DNA from: Lachnospiraceae bacterium | Lineage (GTDB): Bacteria; Bacillota; Clostridia; Lachnospirales; Lachnospiraceae | Reading direction: 5' to 3' | Assembly: GCA_017553505.1 (NCBI GenBank) | Contig: JAFZLD010000007.1 | Coordinates: 1-64,000 of the forward strand | DNA: 64,000 bases | Shown here: positions 27,104-36,843 of the stretch, piece by piece | Layout: each line of letters starts with the position of its first letter | How positions within the stretch are numbered: the first letter of the stretch is position 1 | The notes under the pieces: generated by a model | What the model saw: the letters and a program-made list of their open reading frames with translations, nothing else | Database searches by the model: none | Told to the model about the DNA's origin: nothing | Translations under genes and position numbers: made by a program

Positions 27104-27143
27104 AAAAACCCTCCGCATATACAACATTTGCGGAGGGTTTTTT
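27104..27143 (+). terminator. Terminator after histidine kinase
   Basis: AAAACCCTCCGCA pairs with TGCGGAGGGTTTT, with a T run; an A-rich run upstream could make it bidirectional. From 27144 to 27388 there is AT-rich promoter-like DNA with a small hairpin (ACATCC/GGATGT, 27333-27350); no single promoter stands out. Confidence 0.85.
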
Positions 27144-27388
27144 GTAAATTTTTTACTAAATCGTTTTCGACTTGCACACTGCAAAATTGCTATAAGAAAA
27201 GTGCAATAAAAACACACAATAGTGCATTTTATACATCTCTTATATACGATATAAATAGCACAAGGACAATTAGCACAACGAAAATAGCCGAAACAAAGTG
27301 TTGTTTGTGCATATTTGCATAAGATGGTAAACATCCTGGGTGGGATGTTGAAATAATAAACCATATAAAGAAACGAGGAGGACAAAAA

Positions 27389-28912
27389 ATGAAAAAGGCA
27401 AAAAAAGTGGTAGCTTTATTGCTTGCAGCAACGATGGCTTTTGGCCTCGCAGCATGCGGTAAAGATGCCGGTGGTGCCGGAAGCACAGACGGTGGATCCG
27501 GTACTTCAACAAGCAAGGACACTTCAGCAAAGTCCGGCGAGTATGTAAAGCTTTTGGTATGGGGCAATGGTAGTGCCGATACCGAAGACTGCAACGAAGT
27601 AGCAGAAGCAATCAACAAGATCACACGTGAGAAGATCGGTGTTGAAATCGAACTCGTTCGTGGTCAGGACGCAGAGCAGATTAACCTGGCTCTTACATCA
27701 GGCGAACCTATCGACCTTATGTGCTACAACAACATCAGCGGTCAGTTCAATACTGTAGTTAACAATAACTGGGCTTATCCGCTTGACGATTTACTTGAAA
27801 AGTATGGTCAGGGTGCTAAGGACGTAATTAACCCTTACGACCTTGAAGCCTGCAAGTATAACGGTGTTCTTTATGCACTTCCCAACCAGAAGGATACATC
27901 CCGTGCAGCAGGTTTTGCTATGCGTAAGGATATCTGTGATGAACTTGGTATCACCGTTCCCGAGTATGGTACATACGATGAGATGCATGACATCCTTGTA
28001 AAGGTTCACAATGCTCATCCCGAAATGTATCCTCTTGTTCCCACATGGGCACAGGGCGGTATGCAGACAACACTTCCTGCAGATCCCCTCGGCGACAGCC
28101 TTGGTATCCTTGAGGATGCTCGTGAATCCAGCACAACAGTTGTTAACCAGGCCGAGACAAAGTCTTTCCAGGATTTCTGTAAGATGATGTGGCAGTGGAA
28201 TCAGGAAGGTTTAATCATGCCTGATGCAACAACAACTACTGAGAACGCACTTTTAACCAACAACGGATTTGCAATGTTTGAAAACTGGAAGCCCGGTAAA
28301 GAGCTCGAAGTTTACAAGGGCAACGGCCGTGAAGTTTACTTCATGAAGATACATGGTCCCATCAAGCACACAGCTATTCCTAACGGTAACTCATGGATGA
28401 TTCCTTACTGCGCTAAGCATCCCGAAGAAGCTATGAAGCTTTGGAACCTCATGTACACCGATCCCGAGATTTCCAATCTCTTCATCAACGGTATCGAAGG
28501 TAAGCACTGGGTATACACTGACGACACTCACAAGATGATTACAACTCCTGAAGGCGTTGACCCTAACGCATCCGGTTATTCATCAATGGACTGGGCATGG
28601 CCTAACCAGCAGATTACTCCTGTATGGCAGGGTGCAGAAGATCCCGATCTTTGGACCAAGCTTAACGAGTTCAACAACAGTGGCGTAGCAAGTCCTGCTA
28701 TGGGCTTCATCTGGGACAGCAGCTCAGTAATGAACGAAGTAACAGCTTGTAACAACGTAGTATCTGCATACAGAACCGCTCTTATGTGGGGTTCAATCGA
28801 TCCCGATGTTAACATCCCTAAGTTCATCGAAGAGCTTAAGGCAGCAGGTATTGACGATATCATCGCTGAGAAGCAGAAACAGCTCGATGAATTCCTTAAG
28901 AATAAAAAATAA
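27389..28912 (+). CDS. Carbohydrate ABC importer solute-binding lipoprotein (A)
   Basis: 507-aa lipoprotein; signal peptide with lipobox GLAAC near residue 21-26 and a Gly/Ser/Thr-rich linker. The rest resembles family 1 extracellular solute-binding proteins with a C-terminal region of the DUF3502 kind (ends IIAEKQKQLDEF). It captures a sugar or oligosaccharide outside the cell and hands it to the two permeases encoded next. It is separated from the first permease gene by a hairpin lacking a T run, a layout that usually gives more binding protein than permease. AGGAGGAC precedes the start. Its C-terminus is clearly related to the protein at 33530. Confidence 0.9.
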   Translation: MKKAKKVVALLLAATMAFGLAACGKDAGGAGSTDGGSGTSTSKDTSAKSGEYVKLLVWGNGSADTEDCNEVAEAINKITREKIGVEIELVRGQDAEQINLALTSGEPIDLMCYNNISGQFNTVVNNNWAYPLDDLLEKYGQGAKDVINPYDLEACKYNGVLYALPNQKDTSRAAGFAMRKDICDELGITVPEYGTYDEMHDILVKVHNAHPEMYPLVPTWAQGGMQTTLPADPLGDSLGILEDARESSTTVVNQAETKSFQDFCKMMWQWNQEGLIMPDATTTTENALLTNNGFAMFENWKPGKELEVYKGNGREVYFMKIHGPIKHTAIPNGNSWMIPYCAKHPEEAMKLWNLMYTDPEISNLFINGIEGKHWVYTDDTHKMITTPEGVDPNASGYSSMDWAWPNQQITPVWQGAEDPDLWTKLNEFNNSGVASPAMGFIWDSSSVMNEVTACNNVVSAYRTALMWGSIDPDVNIPKFIEELKAAGIDDIIAEKQKQLDEFLKNKK

Positions 28913-28940
28913 TTAAGCTTGACAATCATTAACACAAAAG

Positions 28941-28971
28941 TGCAGGTGCCAAAATCCTTTTGGCGCCTGCA
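28941..28971 (+). other. Intercistronic hairpin after binding-protein gene
   Basis: A 14-bp stem (28941-28954 with 28958-28971, one G-T pair, 3-nt loop) has no following T tract. This suits 3'-end protection or partial termination between the binding-protein and permease genes. Confidence 0.7.
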
Positions 28972-29004
28972 TGATGATGTCAGGTTAATGAGGAGGGCAC
29001 TGGA

Positions 29005-29922
29005 GTGAAAAAATTCAAGAAAACGGTAAAGCACTTCTGGCCGATGTATTTGATGTTTTTACCGGGTGTGGTATATCTTTTCATCAATTCTTATATTCCG
29101 ATGTTCGGAATACAGATAGCCTTCAGAAAGTACAATGCTCGAGACGGCGTATATGGAAGCCCCTGGTGTGGCTTAAAGAACTTTGAGTTCCTTACAAAAA
29201 CAAAAGATGCATGGATAATGATAAGAAACACGGTGTTATATAACCTCGTGTTCATAGTACTTGGAACTGTTCTGGCTGTAGCTACCGCTATTATTCTTAA
29301 TGAAATCCGTAGCAAAATGGCCAAGCAGGCATATCAGACAATAATTCTGATTCCTTTCCTGATTTCGATGGTAATAGTCAGCTATCTTGCTTATGCATTT
29401 TTAAGCACCAGTGACGGATTTATCAACAACACATTGGTAAAACTGTTTGGAATAGAGAAAATAGACTGGTATAACACGCCGAAATACTGGCCGTTTATAC
29501 TTGTTATCATTAATGTCTGGAAGGGTCTCGGTTATAATATGATCCTTTATTACGCTACCATCTGCGGTATTGACAGCACACTTTATGAAGCTGCCGTTGT
29601 GGATGGAGCTACTCGCTGGCAGAAAGTTGTTCATGTAACACTGCCCAGCTTAAGACCTACCATCATTATACTGACACTTATGGCACTTGGCGGAATCTTC
29701 AGATCCGATTTCGGTCTTTTCTATCAGGTTCCCATGAACTCAGGACCGCTTATCAACGTAACACAGACTATCGATACCTATGTATACCGCGGACTTATCC
29801 AGAATAACAATGTCGGAATGTCTTCGGCTGCAGGTCTTTATCAGTCGGTTGTGGGATTTGTTTTGGTAAGTGTAGCCAATGGTATAGTCAGAAAGATTGA
29901 CAACGAGAGTTCGCTGTTCTAA
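29005..29922 (+). CDS. Sugar ABC importer permease, LplB type (A)
   Basis: 305-aa integral membrane permease of the CUT1 carbohydrate family with about six membrane segments. The EAA loop reads YEAAVVDGATRWQKVVHVTLPSL in two blocks near residue 195. Translation starts at GTG 29005 with GGAGGGCACTGGA upstream. It pairs with the next gene to form the membrane channel for the binding protein at 27389. No ATPase gene is present; such cassettes normally share a general MsmX-type ATPase encoded elsewhere. Confidence 0.9.
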   Translation: MKKFKKTVKHFWPMYLMFLPGVVYLFINSYIPMFGIQIAFRKYNARDGVYGSPWCGLKNFEFLTKTKDAWIMIRNTVLYNLVFIVLGTVLAVATAIILNEIRSKMAKQAYQTIILIPFLISMVIVSYLAYAFLSTSDGFINNTLVKLFGIEKIDWYNTPKYWPFILVIINVWKGLGYNMILYYATICGIDSTLYEAAVVDGATRWQKVVHVTLPSLRPTIIILTLMALGGIFRSDFGLFYQVPMNSGPLINVTQTIDTYVYRGLIQNNNVGMSSAAGLYQSVVGFVLVSVANGIVRKIDNESSLF

Positions 29923-29938
29923 AGAAGGAGTATAAAAG

Positions 29939-30826
29939 ATGGTACAAAAAGACAGAGGATTTCAAATCTTTGCAAATGCACTGATGATCTTTCTGGTTAT
30001 CTGTGTGCTTGCACCCTTTTTCCTTATGCTCATGTCATCGTTTACTGACGAACAGACATTGATTGCAAACGGATATAGTTTTATTCCTGAAAAATTCAGT
30101 ACATATGCTTATAGGTACCTGCTTGTTCAGTCAGGCTCTGTGGCACGTGGCTATTTTATTTCAGTAACAATCACAGCGATAGGAACCTTCTGCAATCTGT
30201 TTATCACGATGCTTTATGCTTATCCGCTTTCAAGAAAAGAACTTCCCGGAAGATATGCATTCGCATTTTATCTCTTCTTTACGATGCTCTTTTCGGGTGG
30301 ATTGGTTCCTGCATATTTGATGTGGACACAGACATTCCATATCCGCAACACTGTTATTGCACTGTTGGTTCCCGGCTTACTTATGAGCCCCTTTAACGTA
30401 ATTATGATGCGTACCTACTTCACCACCAACATTCCTGATGAAGTAGTCGATGCCGCAAGAGTTGACGGAGCAGGAGAGTTCAAAATCCTTTTCAGGGTAG
30501 TATTCCCCATGGCTGTTCCGATTACTGCGACAATCGCTCTTTTGGTAGGACTTGCTTACTGGAATGACTGGATGAATGGTCTGTACTATATCAATGACGA
30601 TAAACTTTACAGTATTCAGGTATTGCTTATGAAGATTCAGCGTAACCTGGATCAGTTAAGACAGCAGGCTCAGAACGGAAGCGGAAATGTCAACATGGCA
30701 GATCTGCCGTCGACTTCGGTTCGAATGGCGCTGACGGTTATGGGTATCCTTCCCGTTATGATTATCTATCCTTTCTTACAAAGATACTTTGTAAAGGGTA
30801 TCACAATCGGTGCGGTAAAGGGTTAA
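29939..30826 (+). CDS. Sugar ABC importer permease, YtcP/LplC type (A)
   Basis: 295-aa CUT1 permease with about six membrane segments; the EAA loop reads DAARVDGAGEFKILFRVVFP near residue 180. It begins 16 bases after the partner permease with GAAGGAG in front. It ends 15 bases before the convergent response-regulator gene, with no clear terminator between them. Confidence 0.9.
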   Translation: MVQKDRGFQIFANALMIFLVICVLAPFFLMLMSSFTDEQTLIANGYSFIPEKFSTYAYRYLLVQSGSVARGYFISVTITAIGTFCNLFITMLYAYPLSRKELPGRYAFAFYLFFTMLFSGGLVPAYLMWTQTFHIRNTVIALLVPGLLMSPFNVIMMRTYFTTNIPDEVVDAARVDGAGEFKILFRVVFPMAVPITATIALLVGLAYWNDWMNGLYYINDDKLYSIQVLLMKIQRNLDQLRQQAQNGSGNVNMADLPSTSVRMALTVMGILPVMIIYPFLQRYFVKGITIGAVKG

Positions 30827-30841
30827 ACAACATTGTTACCG

Positions 30842-31600
30842 CTATTTGCGGTACTGCTGAGGCGTTTTGCCCGTAACTTTTTTAAACTGTCTGTAAAAGT
30901 AAGAAACATTGGGAATTCCAACCTGCTCCGCTATTTCAGGGATGCTTAAGTTGGTGTTCTTAAGCAGATATTTGGCCTGATCCATTCGCTTTGCGGCGAT
31001 ATAAGCGGTCAGGGTAGTGTTAAATTCCTTATGGAAACAATATGACAGATAGTCGGGATTCAGATGCATGACTTCGGCTATCTTGACACGATTTATATCC
31101 GCGTCCGCCAGATGGTCGCGGATATAACTTCGTACTGTATGAACAAATTCGCTGTCGATGACTTTGGTATCGCCTCCTGCGGGCATGGTATCGTCGTCCT
31201 CGGTCGCAGGTGCAGGGTTAGACCGTATTGAGCGTATAAAAGCAAGAGCGCGGGATATCTCCTGATTCAGACTCTGCTTGCCTATAGGTTTGAGCAGATA
31301 GTTAAAGCAATGGTGGTTAATAGCTTCTCTGGCGTAGTCAAAGCGCTGGTGGCCGGACAGAATAATGGTAATTATGCGAATGCCTTCACGGTTTAAACGC
31401 TCAAGAAATTCAAGTCCTGTTTCCTTGGGCATCTCAATATCAAGCAGCATAAGGTCCACCTGTTCTTTTTGCAGGATACCGAATGCCTGCTCGGCACTGT
31501 AGGCCGTGAAGATACTGTCAATACCCAGTTCTTCCTTGTCTATCATTCCTACCAAACCTTGAACAATATAGTACTCATCGTCAGTAATCAGAAGATTCAT
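30842..31600 (-). CDS. YesN-type AraC-family response regulator (system 1)
   Basis: 252-aa regulator. The N-terminal receiver has ITDDEYY, phosphoacceptor in LMLLDIEMPKETG and lysine in YLLKPIG. The C-terminal ~100 residues are an AraC-type double helix-turn-helix (INRVKIAEVMHLNPDYLSYCFH ... IPEIAEQVGIPNVSYFYRQFKK, shown in parts). It lies 10 bases downstream of its cognate kinase gene, with AGGAGG before the ATG. It probably activates the flanking sugar-uptake genes on binding phosphorylation signals from the kinase. Confidence 0.92.
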   Translation of the reverse strand: MNLLITDDEYYIVQGLVGMIDKEELGIDSIFTAYSAEQAFGILQKEQVDLMLLDIEMPKETGLEFLERLNREGIRIITIILSGHQRFDYAREAINHHCFNYLLKPIGKQSLNQEISRALAFIRSIRSNPAPATEDDDTMPAGGDTKVIDSEFVHTVRSYIRDHLADADINRVKIAEVMHLNPDYLSYCFHKEFNTTLTAYIAAKRMDQAKYLLKNTNLSIPEIAEQVGIPNVSYFYRQFKKVTGKTPQQYRK

Positions 31601-31610
31601 GTGATTCCTC

Positions 31611-33431
31611 CTATTCTTCGTCGTATTTCTTATAAGGGAAGCATATTGTTACGCACAGACCCATTCCGTCCGCATTGGCAAAGTTAAGCACTGCCTTCGG
31701 ACCCATAATGAGTTTTAAGCGCATCGCTGTATTATATAGACCTATGCCGGTTCCTTTTTCCGGCACATCGGGTTGCTCAAGTATATTGTTGTATTTATCC
31801 AGCTTTTCTTGAGAAAGGCCGACACCGGAATCCGTATGCTCGAGGCATACAAAGGTCTCACCGTCTTGAACCTTTTTGGATATCCTGACACGAATCAGGA
31901 AGGGCTCACCCATGATAAGTCCGGTTTTAATGGAATTCTCGGTGAGCGTCAAAAGAATCATCGGGAACACCTCTGCATCCAACACTGAAGAATCGGTTTC
32001 TTTTTCAAACTTTAGAGTGTCGGGGAAACGCGACTGAGTCAGAGATATGTAATTCTCAAGGTATTCAAGCTCCTCGGACAACGGAACTATATCCCTGTCG
32101 GATAAGGTATATCGCAAGTGTGAGGACAGGGTGGAGATGATATTGTTGGTTACATTGATCTTAGATTGATCCTGAGCCGACATAAACACCGTATTAAGGC
32201 AATTAATCAGGAAATGAGGCGCTACCTGGTTCTTAAGTGACTTTAATTCAAACTCACGGGCCTGGAGCTGCTCTTCATAGACACTGATTCTTAAATCGCC
32301 TATTTCGGATAATAATTTATTAAAAGCATCCGTAATTTGGATGGTTTCATCATAATCATTGGGAGGCGTGACCCTGTTGTCGAGATTACCCGAGCGGATG
32401 CTCTTTGTTACGGCCATCAGCGATTTGACGGGAATCTCAATAATCCGCCTGCCCATGGAGTTGTAAGATATAAAGAAAGCAACTGCCCACAGGATTAGGA
32501 GAAAAAGAAGGAAATAGAAAGAATGAAAGGCTTGTAAGAACTGTTCCTGCGGAAGCAGCACGGTAAAGCTGTAATCGGAAAAGCTCTGTTTGTAGGAGAT
32601 AACGATTTTGTCACCGATGCCCGGGATATTGACGGAAACAGGCTTCTTGAGGGATTTTTCAACAGGAAGCAACAAGTCCTCGCTGTAGTCTTTCTCATAA
32701 CCTTCTTCGGCAAGTGCCGTATCGGCATAGAGTACCCGTCCGGAATTGTCTGTAATCAACCAGATTGCTTCATTACCGGAGAATTCTTCAAAGCCCTGAA
32801 GGGTATTTAAATCAATCCAGGCGCCTATGTAGGTGCCGCCTACTCGTAACAGTCTGATAAGACAGTCCTGTTCTTCGATAAAGAACCAGTTACGGAGAAT
32901 AGTCTCATCTACGATGCCGTCTTTTAAATGTGATTTTATAAGATCTCTGATAAAAGAAGGATAAGGGTAGCCTGTACCGGTACCTGTATTGGCGGTGCTG
33001 TAGGCAGGAAGAAAGACGTCTTTGTCGGGATAATAGAGGTAGAAGCCCCTGATTACGGAATGAGTAGTCACCTGAGATAATAAACGATTTTGAATACGAA
33101 CGATACAGCCGACTTCTTCGTTCTTGTTCATGGTAGTACGGAGTCGGATAATATCCGGGTCTGAGGAACAGCTGTCGATTAGGTACATGATATCCTGATC
33201 GAGCTCGACATCAAGTCTGTTGTCGTAAAAGCGCAGAGAATCCCTGATGGCGTTAAAGGCGAAATTACGAAGCCTCAGATTGATGATTACCATGGCTGCC
33301 ACCAGAAGAAGTGTGAAAATCAGCATGGTCGATAAAAACAACATATTAAACCGATGCAACAGTGAGTGCTTCGGCTTGCTCACAGGCGAAACGCCTTGAG
33401 AAAATTGTAATAAACCCCCAAATTTGGACAT
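31611..33431 (-). CDS. YesM-type sensor histidine kinase (system 1)
   Basis: 606-aa membrane kinase. A membrane segment near residues 30-52 and another near 312-330 bound an extracellular sensor (Cache-like in length). A HAMP segment is followed by the His_kinase motif QVAPHFLINCLNTVF (the usual INPHF is VAPHF) and an HATPase domain with LTENSIKTG and GTGIGLYNTAMRL. AAGGAGCAGGT directly precedes the ATG. It is transcribed divergently from the solute-binding protein gene at 33530, which is a likely target of this kinase/regulator pair. Confidence 0.9.
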   Translation of the reverse strand: MSKFGGLLQFSQGVSPVSKPKHSLLHRFNMLFLSTMLIFTLLLVAAMVIINLRLRNFAFNAIRDSLRFYDNRLDVELDQDIMYLIDSCSSDPDIIRLRTTMNKNEEVGCIVRIQNRLLSQVTTHSVIRGFYLYYPDKDVFLPAYSTANTGTGTGYPYPSFIRDLIKSHLKDGIVDETILRNWFFIEEQDCLIRLLRVGGTYIGAWIDLNTLQGFEEFSGNEAIWLITDNSGRVLYADTALAEEGYEKDYSEDLLLPVEKSLKKPVSVNIPGIGDKIVISYKQSFSDYSFTVLLPQEQFLQAFHSFYFLLFLLILWAVAFFISYNSMGRRIIEIPVKSLMAVTKSIRSGNLDNRVTPPNDYDETIQITDAFNKLLSEIGDLRISVYEEQLQAREFELKSLKNQVAPHFLINCLNTVFMSAQDQSKINVTNNIISTLSSHLRYTLSDRDIVPLSEELEYLENYISLTQSRFPDTLKFEKETDSSVLDAEVFPMILLTLTENSIKTGLIMGEPFLIRVRISKKVQDGETFVCLEHTDSGVGLSQEKLDKYNNILEQPDVPEKGTGIGLYNTAMRLKLIMGPKAVLNFANADGMGLCVTICFPYKKYDEE

Positions 33432-33529
33432 ACCTGCTCCTTTTGATTCCTGTTAACATAATAATTGCTATCTGTTAAAATAGCAAGTGTGTATACACAG
33501 ATGTATACTTCGGAAGAGGAGAGTGACGG

Positions 33530-35137
33530 ATGAAAACAGTTAAAAAGCTTATAGTTATTTTTCTTCTTATATCTTTGATGCTTACTCTTGCGGCATGTGA
33601 TACCGACAAGACCACATCCGCAGGAGAAACATCGGCTGCACCGGATATAACGGAAAGCAATATGTCGGCCGAATATAAGAAGGCAATAGATGAGCGAAGA
33701 GCAGAGCATGAGAAAACCGGCGAGTATAAGAAAATTACTTATGCTTTATATACCTGGACCGGCAGACCTGTGGGGCTTGACAGAATACAGGAAGCGATGA
33801 ACAAGATTTTAAGAGAGAAGCTCTGTCTTGAGATTGAACTTCTGGCACTGGATTTTGCTTCCTACAGACAAGATATTCAGCTATATCTTACCAACAATAA
33901 CAGACAGATTGACTGGTATGGCGGAAACGTTCTCGGTTACACAAGCTGTGTCAATAACGGCTTTTGCTACGACTTGGACGCAGATAATCTTTTAGCCACT
34001 TATGGTCCGGGCATAGAAGAACTTGTTCCTCAGAAGTACCAGGAAGCTTGTAAATACGCGGGTCATCTGTATGGCATTCCCCCTATTAAGGATTATGCCA
34101 TCACGGCAACGGCCATCGTAATAGGCAAAGAATACCTTGATGCAATCGGTTATGAATACAAAGAAGATGAAAAGCAGGAGGTTGCATCATCCTGGGAAGA
34201 GATTGAGGCGATTTATACACAGCTTCATGAGAAATTCCCCGACAAATATGTATTCGCGGTAGCGGATAATCACTTCGGTCAGGGTTCTGTAATAGATAAC
34301 CTCGGCAACGACTGGTTCGGCGTTTTATTAGACCCTACCAAAGACAGGAAAGTCGTAAACCTTATGGAGAGCGACGAATGGATGGATATGGTCAAGCGCA
34401 TGAACAGGTGGAATAAGATGGGCTTTATACCGCCGGATGCTTTGACCGATAAAACTTCAAGTTCCGCTAAGATAAAGTCCGGCGCCTACATGTCGATGTT
34501 AGCTCAGTCAAAACCCGGATATAAGACTCAGATTTCCGGCGAATGCGGAAGAGAAATGATTGTATTCAGACTGGGCAAGGACATTATCAAGTCCTCAGGT
34601 ATCACATCAGTAATCACTTGCCTGAACAGGGCAACTTCGGACCCCGTTGCGGCGGTTCAGCTTATGAACGAGCTTTACACGGACCCGGAACTTTCCACCC
34701 TTTTAGTCTGGGGTGAAGAGGGCACCGACTATGTAACCGATCCGGACGGTCATATTCATTTTCCGGATGGTGTGGATACCCGAAATGCCGAGTGGTATCA
34801 CACAATGAACTGGGAGATGCCCAACCAGTATATCTGCCCTGTGTGGGTCGGAGATTCTCCCGACCTGGGCTCCATGATAATGGAATTCAATGCACAGGCG
34901 GAAACGTCCATAGCTTTGGGCTTTACATTTGATAACAGCGCCTATACCGCCGAGTATGCGGCGTTGCAAAACATATATGACGAGTACGCAAATCAGCTTC
35001 TCTATGGCTTCCTCGATCCTGTTTCGGGAACCGCTGAATTTAACGACAAGCTTAAGAAAGCGGGTCTGAACAGATATATCGCAGAGAAGCAGAGGCAGTT
35101 CGATGTTTGGTACGTCAACAACTACGGGGGGAAGTAA
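33530..35137 (+). CDS. Solute-binding lipoprotein without adjacent permeases (B)
   Basis: 535-aa lipoprotein; lipobox TLAAC near residue 23. It is a paralogue of the binding protein at 27389: the C-terminal third aligns (PNQYICPVW, LGFTFDNS, LKKAGLNRYIAEKQRQFD). No permease genes follow, only a GH51 arabinofuranosidase 44 bases downstream, so it probably uses the permeases of a neighbouring cassette or acts as a sensor partner. It is divergent from the kinase at 31611. GGAAGAGGAGAGTGACGG precedes the start. Confidence 0.88.
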   Translation: MKTVKKLIVIFLLISLMLTLAACDTDKTTSAGETSAAPDITESNMSAEYKKAIDERRAEHEKTGEYKKITYALYTWTGRPVGLDRIQEAMNKILREKLCLEIELLALDFASYRQDIQLYLTNNNRQIDWYGGNVLGYTSCVNNGFCYDLDADNLLATYGPGIEELVPQKYQEACKYAGHLYGIPPIKDYAITATAIVIGKEYLDAIGYEYKEDEKQEVASSWEEIEAIYTQLHEKFPDKYVFAVADNHFGQGSVIDNLGNDWFGVLLDPTKDRKVVNLMESDEWMDMVKRMNRWNKMGFIPPDALTDKTSSSAKIKSGAYMSMLAQSKPGYKTQISGECGREMIVFRLGKDIIKSSGITSVITCLNRATSDPVAAVQLMNELYTDPELSTLLVWGEEGTDYVTDPDGHIHFPDGVDTRNAEWYHTMNWEMPNQYICPVWVGDSPDLGSMIMEFNAQAETSIALGFTFDNSAYTAEYAALQNIYDEYANQLLYGFLDPVSGTAEFNDKLKKAGLNRYIAEKQRQFDVWYVNNYGGK

Positions 35138-35181
35138 GCGTATCCCGGCATAAATACAAACATAAAGAGAGGTATATGAGA

Positions 35182-36777
35182 ATGGCAAAAAAAGCTAGAG
35201 TGTCCGTGAATCCGGACTTCAAGATCGGCGACATTTCAAAGCGCATCTACGGTGCATTTATGGAGCCGATCGGAACTATCGTATTCGGAAACATGTACAA
35301 TCCGAAGCACCCTACGGCAGATGAGCAGGGATTCAGGAAAGACTGGATAGAAGCTCTTAAAAAGACCGATGTTCCCGCAGTTCGCTTACCGGGCGGTAAT
35401 TTCGTATCCGGCTGGGACTGGAAGGATTCAATCGGTCCCAAGGAACAGAGAAAAGAACATCTCGATGTTGCATGGCACCAGTATTATCCCAACGATGTAG
35501 GCCACGACGAGTATCTTCAGTGGGCTGAGAAAGTCGGAGTTGAGCCGATGTATACCATTAACCTCGGCACCGGCGATATCAACGATGCCATATACAATGT
35601 AGAATACACCAACCACGAGGGCGGCACCTACTGGTCTGACCTTCGTAAAAAGAACGGGCACGAGAAGCCCTACGGTGTCAAGGTATGGTACCTTGGCAAC
35701 GAAATGGACGGCCCTTGGCAGGTAGCTTCATGGGAGAAAGATCCCAAGGCCTACGGTGTGCTCGTCAATGAAACTTCCAAAGCTATGAAATGGGTCGACG
35801 GAAGCATAGAGACTGCTGTGTGTGTTTCAAGTTCCCCCGATCTTAAGCACTATCCCGACTGGGATTTAAAGGTGCTGCAGGAATGCTATAATTCCGTCGA
35901 CTACATCTCTATGCACCATTACCAGAATTCGGAAATCGGTAACTATGCGCAGTTTATGGCGGCATCCCGCTATTTTGAGGATTATATCCGTACGGAAATC
36001 GGCTTGTGCGATTATGTGCAGGAACTTATGCGTTCGCCCAAGGTGATGAAGCTTTCTCTTGACGAATACGGCGTATTCCCCAGAGAGAAGCAGCCGCTTC
36101 ATTACGGCCGAGAAGCCTATATTGAGCCGGGTACACATTATAACTTTGACCCGACCCGTGAATACATCCGCCACGATCCGGATAACATGCCCACCCGTTC
36201 ATATCCTCCGATGGATCCGATGTTAATGGCTCTCGGCAATGCGGCTGTCATCCTCGAGATGCTTCGTCACGCAGACCGTATTAAGATCGGCTGTATGACT
36301 TCCGGACTCGGTGTAGCCGCAGGCTGCGACCACGACGGCACATTTACCGTTGCCGCATATTATCCCTATGCAGACCTTATGAAGTACGGTCACGGTGTAT
36401 CGCTTCAGACCTCCGTCGAATGTGAGAAGTACGATCTTGAAAGCTTCGCAGTCGACGATGTTCACAAGTATCACGAGCAGGAAGGCGTCGACTATGTCGA
36501 TTCCGCAGCCGCTTACGACGAAGAGACGGGCGAGCTTACGGTATTCGTAATCAACCGCGACTGGGAAGAAAATGCCGACTTTGAACTTGATGTAACCGGC
36601 CTTAAAGGTTTCAAATTCGTTGAACATACAGAAATGTTCAACGACGGCAAGGCCAAAGATGAGAAAGATCCGTGCTGGGCACCGGTACCCGCTTCCGGCA
36701 CAACCTGTAACGACATGAGTGTTAAGGCAGAGCTTAAGCCTTTATCATGGAACGTCTTCAGATTTGTGAGAGAGTAG
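35182..36777 (+). CDS. GH51 alpha-L-arabinofuranosidase
   Basis: 531-aa cytoplasmic glycoside hydrolase (no signal peptide) releasing arabinose from arabinan or arabinoxylan oligosaccharides. Acid/base glutamate in WYLGNEMDGPWQ near residue 173, probable nucleophile in SLDEYGVF near residue 295, then a C-terminal beta domain. I choose the ATG at 35182, 9 bases after AGAGAGG; an in-frame ATG at 35176 is too close and the frame's further upstream part overlaps the preceding gene. Its place after a sugar-binding protein indicates that imported arabino-oligosaccharides are the substrate of this locus. Confidence 0.93.
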   Translation: MAKKARVSVNPDFKIGDISKRIYGAFMEPIGTIVFGNMYNPKHPTADEQGFRKDWIEALKKTDVPAVRLPGGNFVSGWDWKDSIGPKEQRKEHLDVAWHQYYPNDVGHDEYLQWAEKVGVEPMYTINLGTGDINDAIYNVEYTNHEGGTYWSDLRKKNGHEKPYGVKVWYLGNEMDGPWQVASWEKDPKAYGVLVNETSKAMKWVDGSIETAVCVSSSPDLKHYPDWDLKVLQECYNSVDYISMHHYQNSEIGNYAQFMAASRYFEDYIRTEIGLCDYVQELMRSPKVMKLSLDEYGVFPREKQPLHYGREAYIEPGTHYNFDPTREYIRHDPDNMPTRSYPPMDPMLMALGNAAVILEMLRHADRIKIGCMTSGLGVAAGCDHDGTFTVAAYYPYADLMKYGHGVSLQTSVECEKYDLESFAVDDVHKYHEQEGVDYVDSAAAYDEETGELTVFVINRDWEENADFELDVTGLKGFKFVEHTEMFNDGKAKDEKDPCWAPVPASGTTCNDMSVKAELKPLSWNVFRFVRE

Positions 36778-36795
36778 TTAGATTGAGGAAAAGAA

Positions 36796-36826
36796 AGGAG
36801 CAACTTCGTGAGTTGCTCCTCTTTTC
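36796..36826. terminator. Bidirectional terminator
   Basis: GGAGCAACT (36797-36805) pairs with AGTTGCTCC (36811-36819); T-rich sequence follows on the plus strand and, through the A-rich left flank, on the minus strand. It separates the convergent GH51 and response-regulator genes. Confidence 0.85.
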
Positions 36827-36843
36827 TTGCCTTTATGAAGTAA

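Noticed and set aside
27150..27175. Catabolite-response element before the first binding-protein gene
   Set aside because: AAATCGTTTTC resembles the cre core, but the outer bases do not match and it is far from the start; not enough to call.
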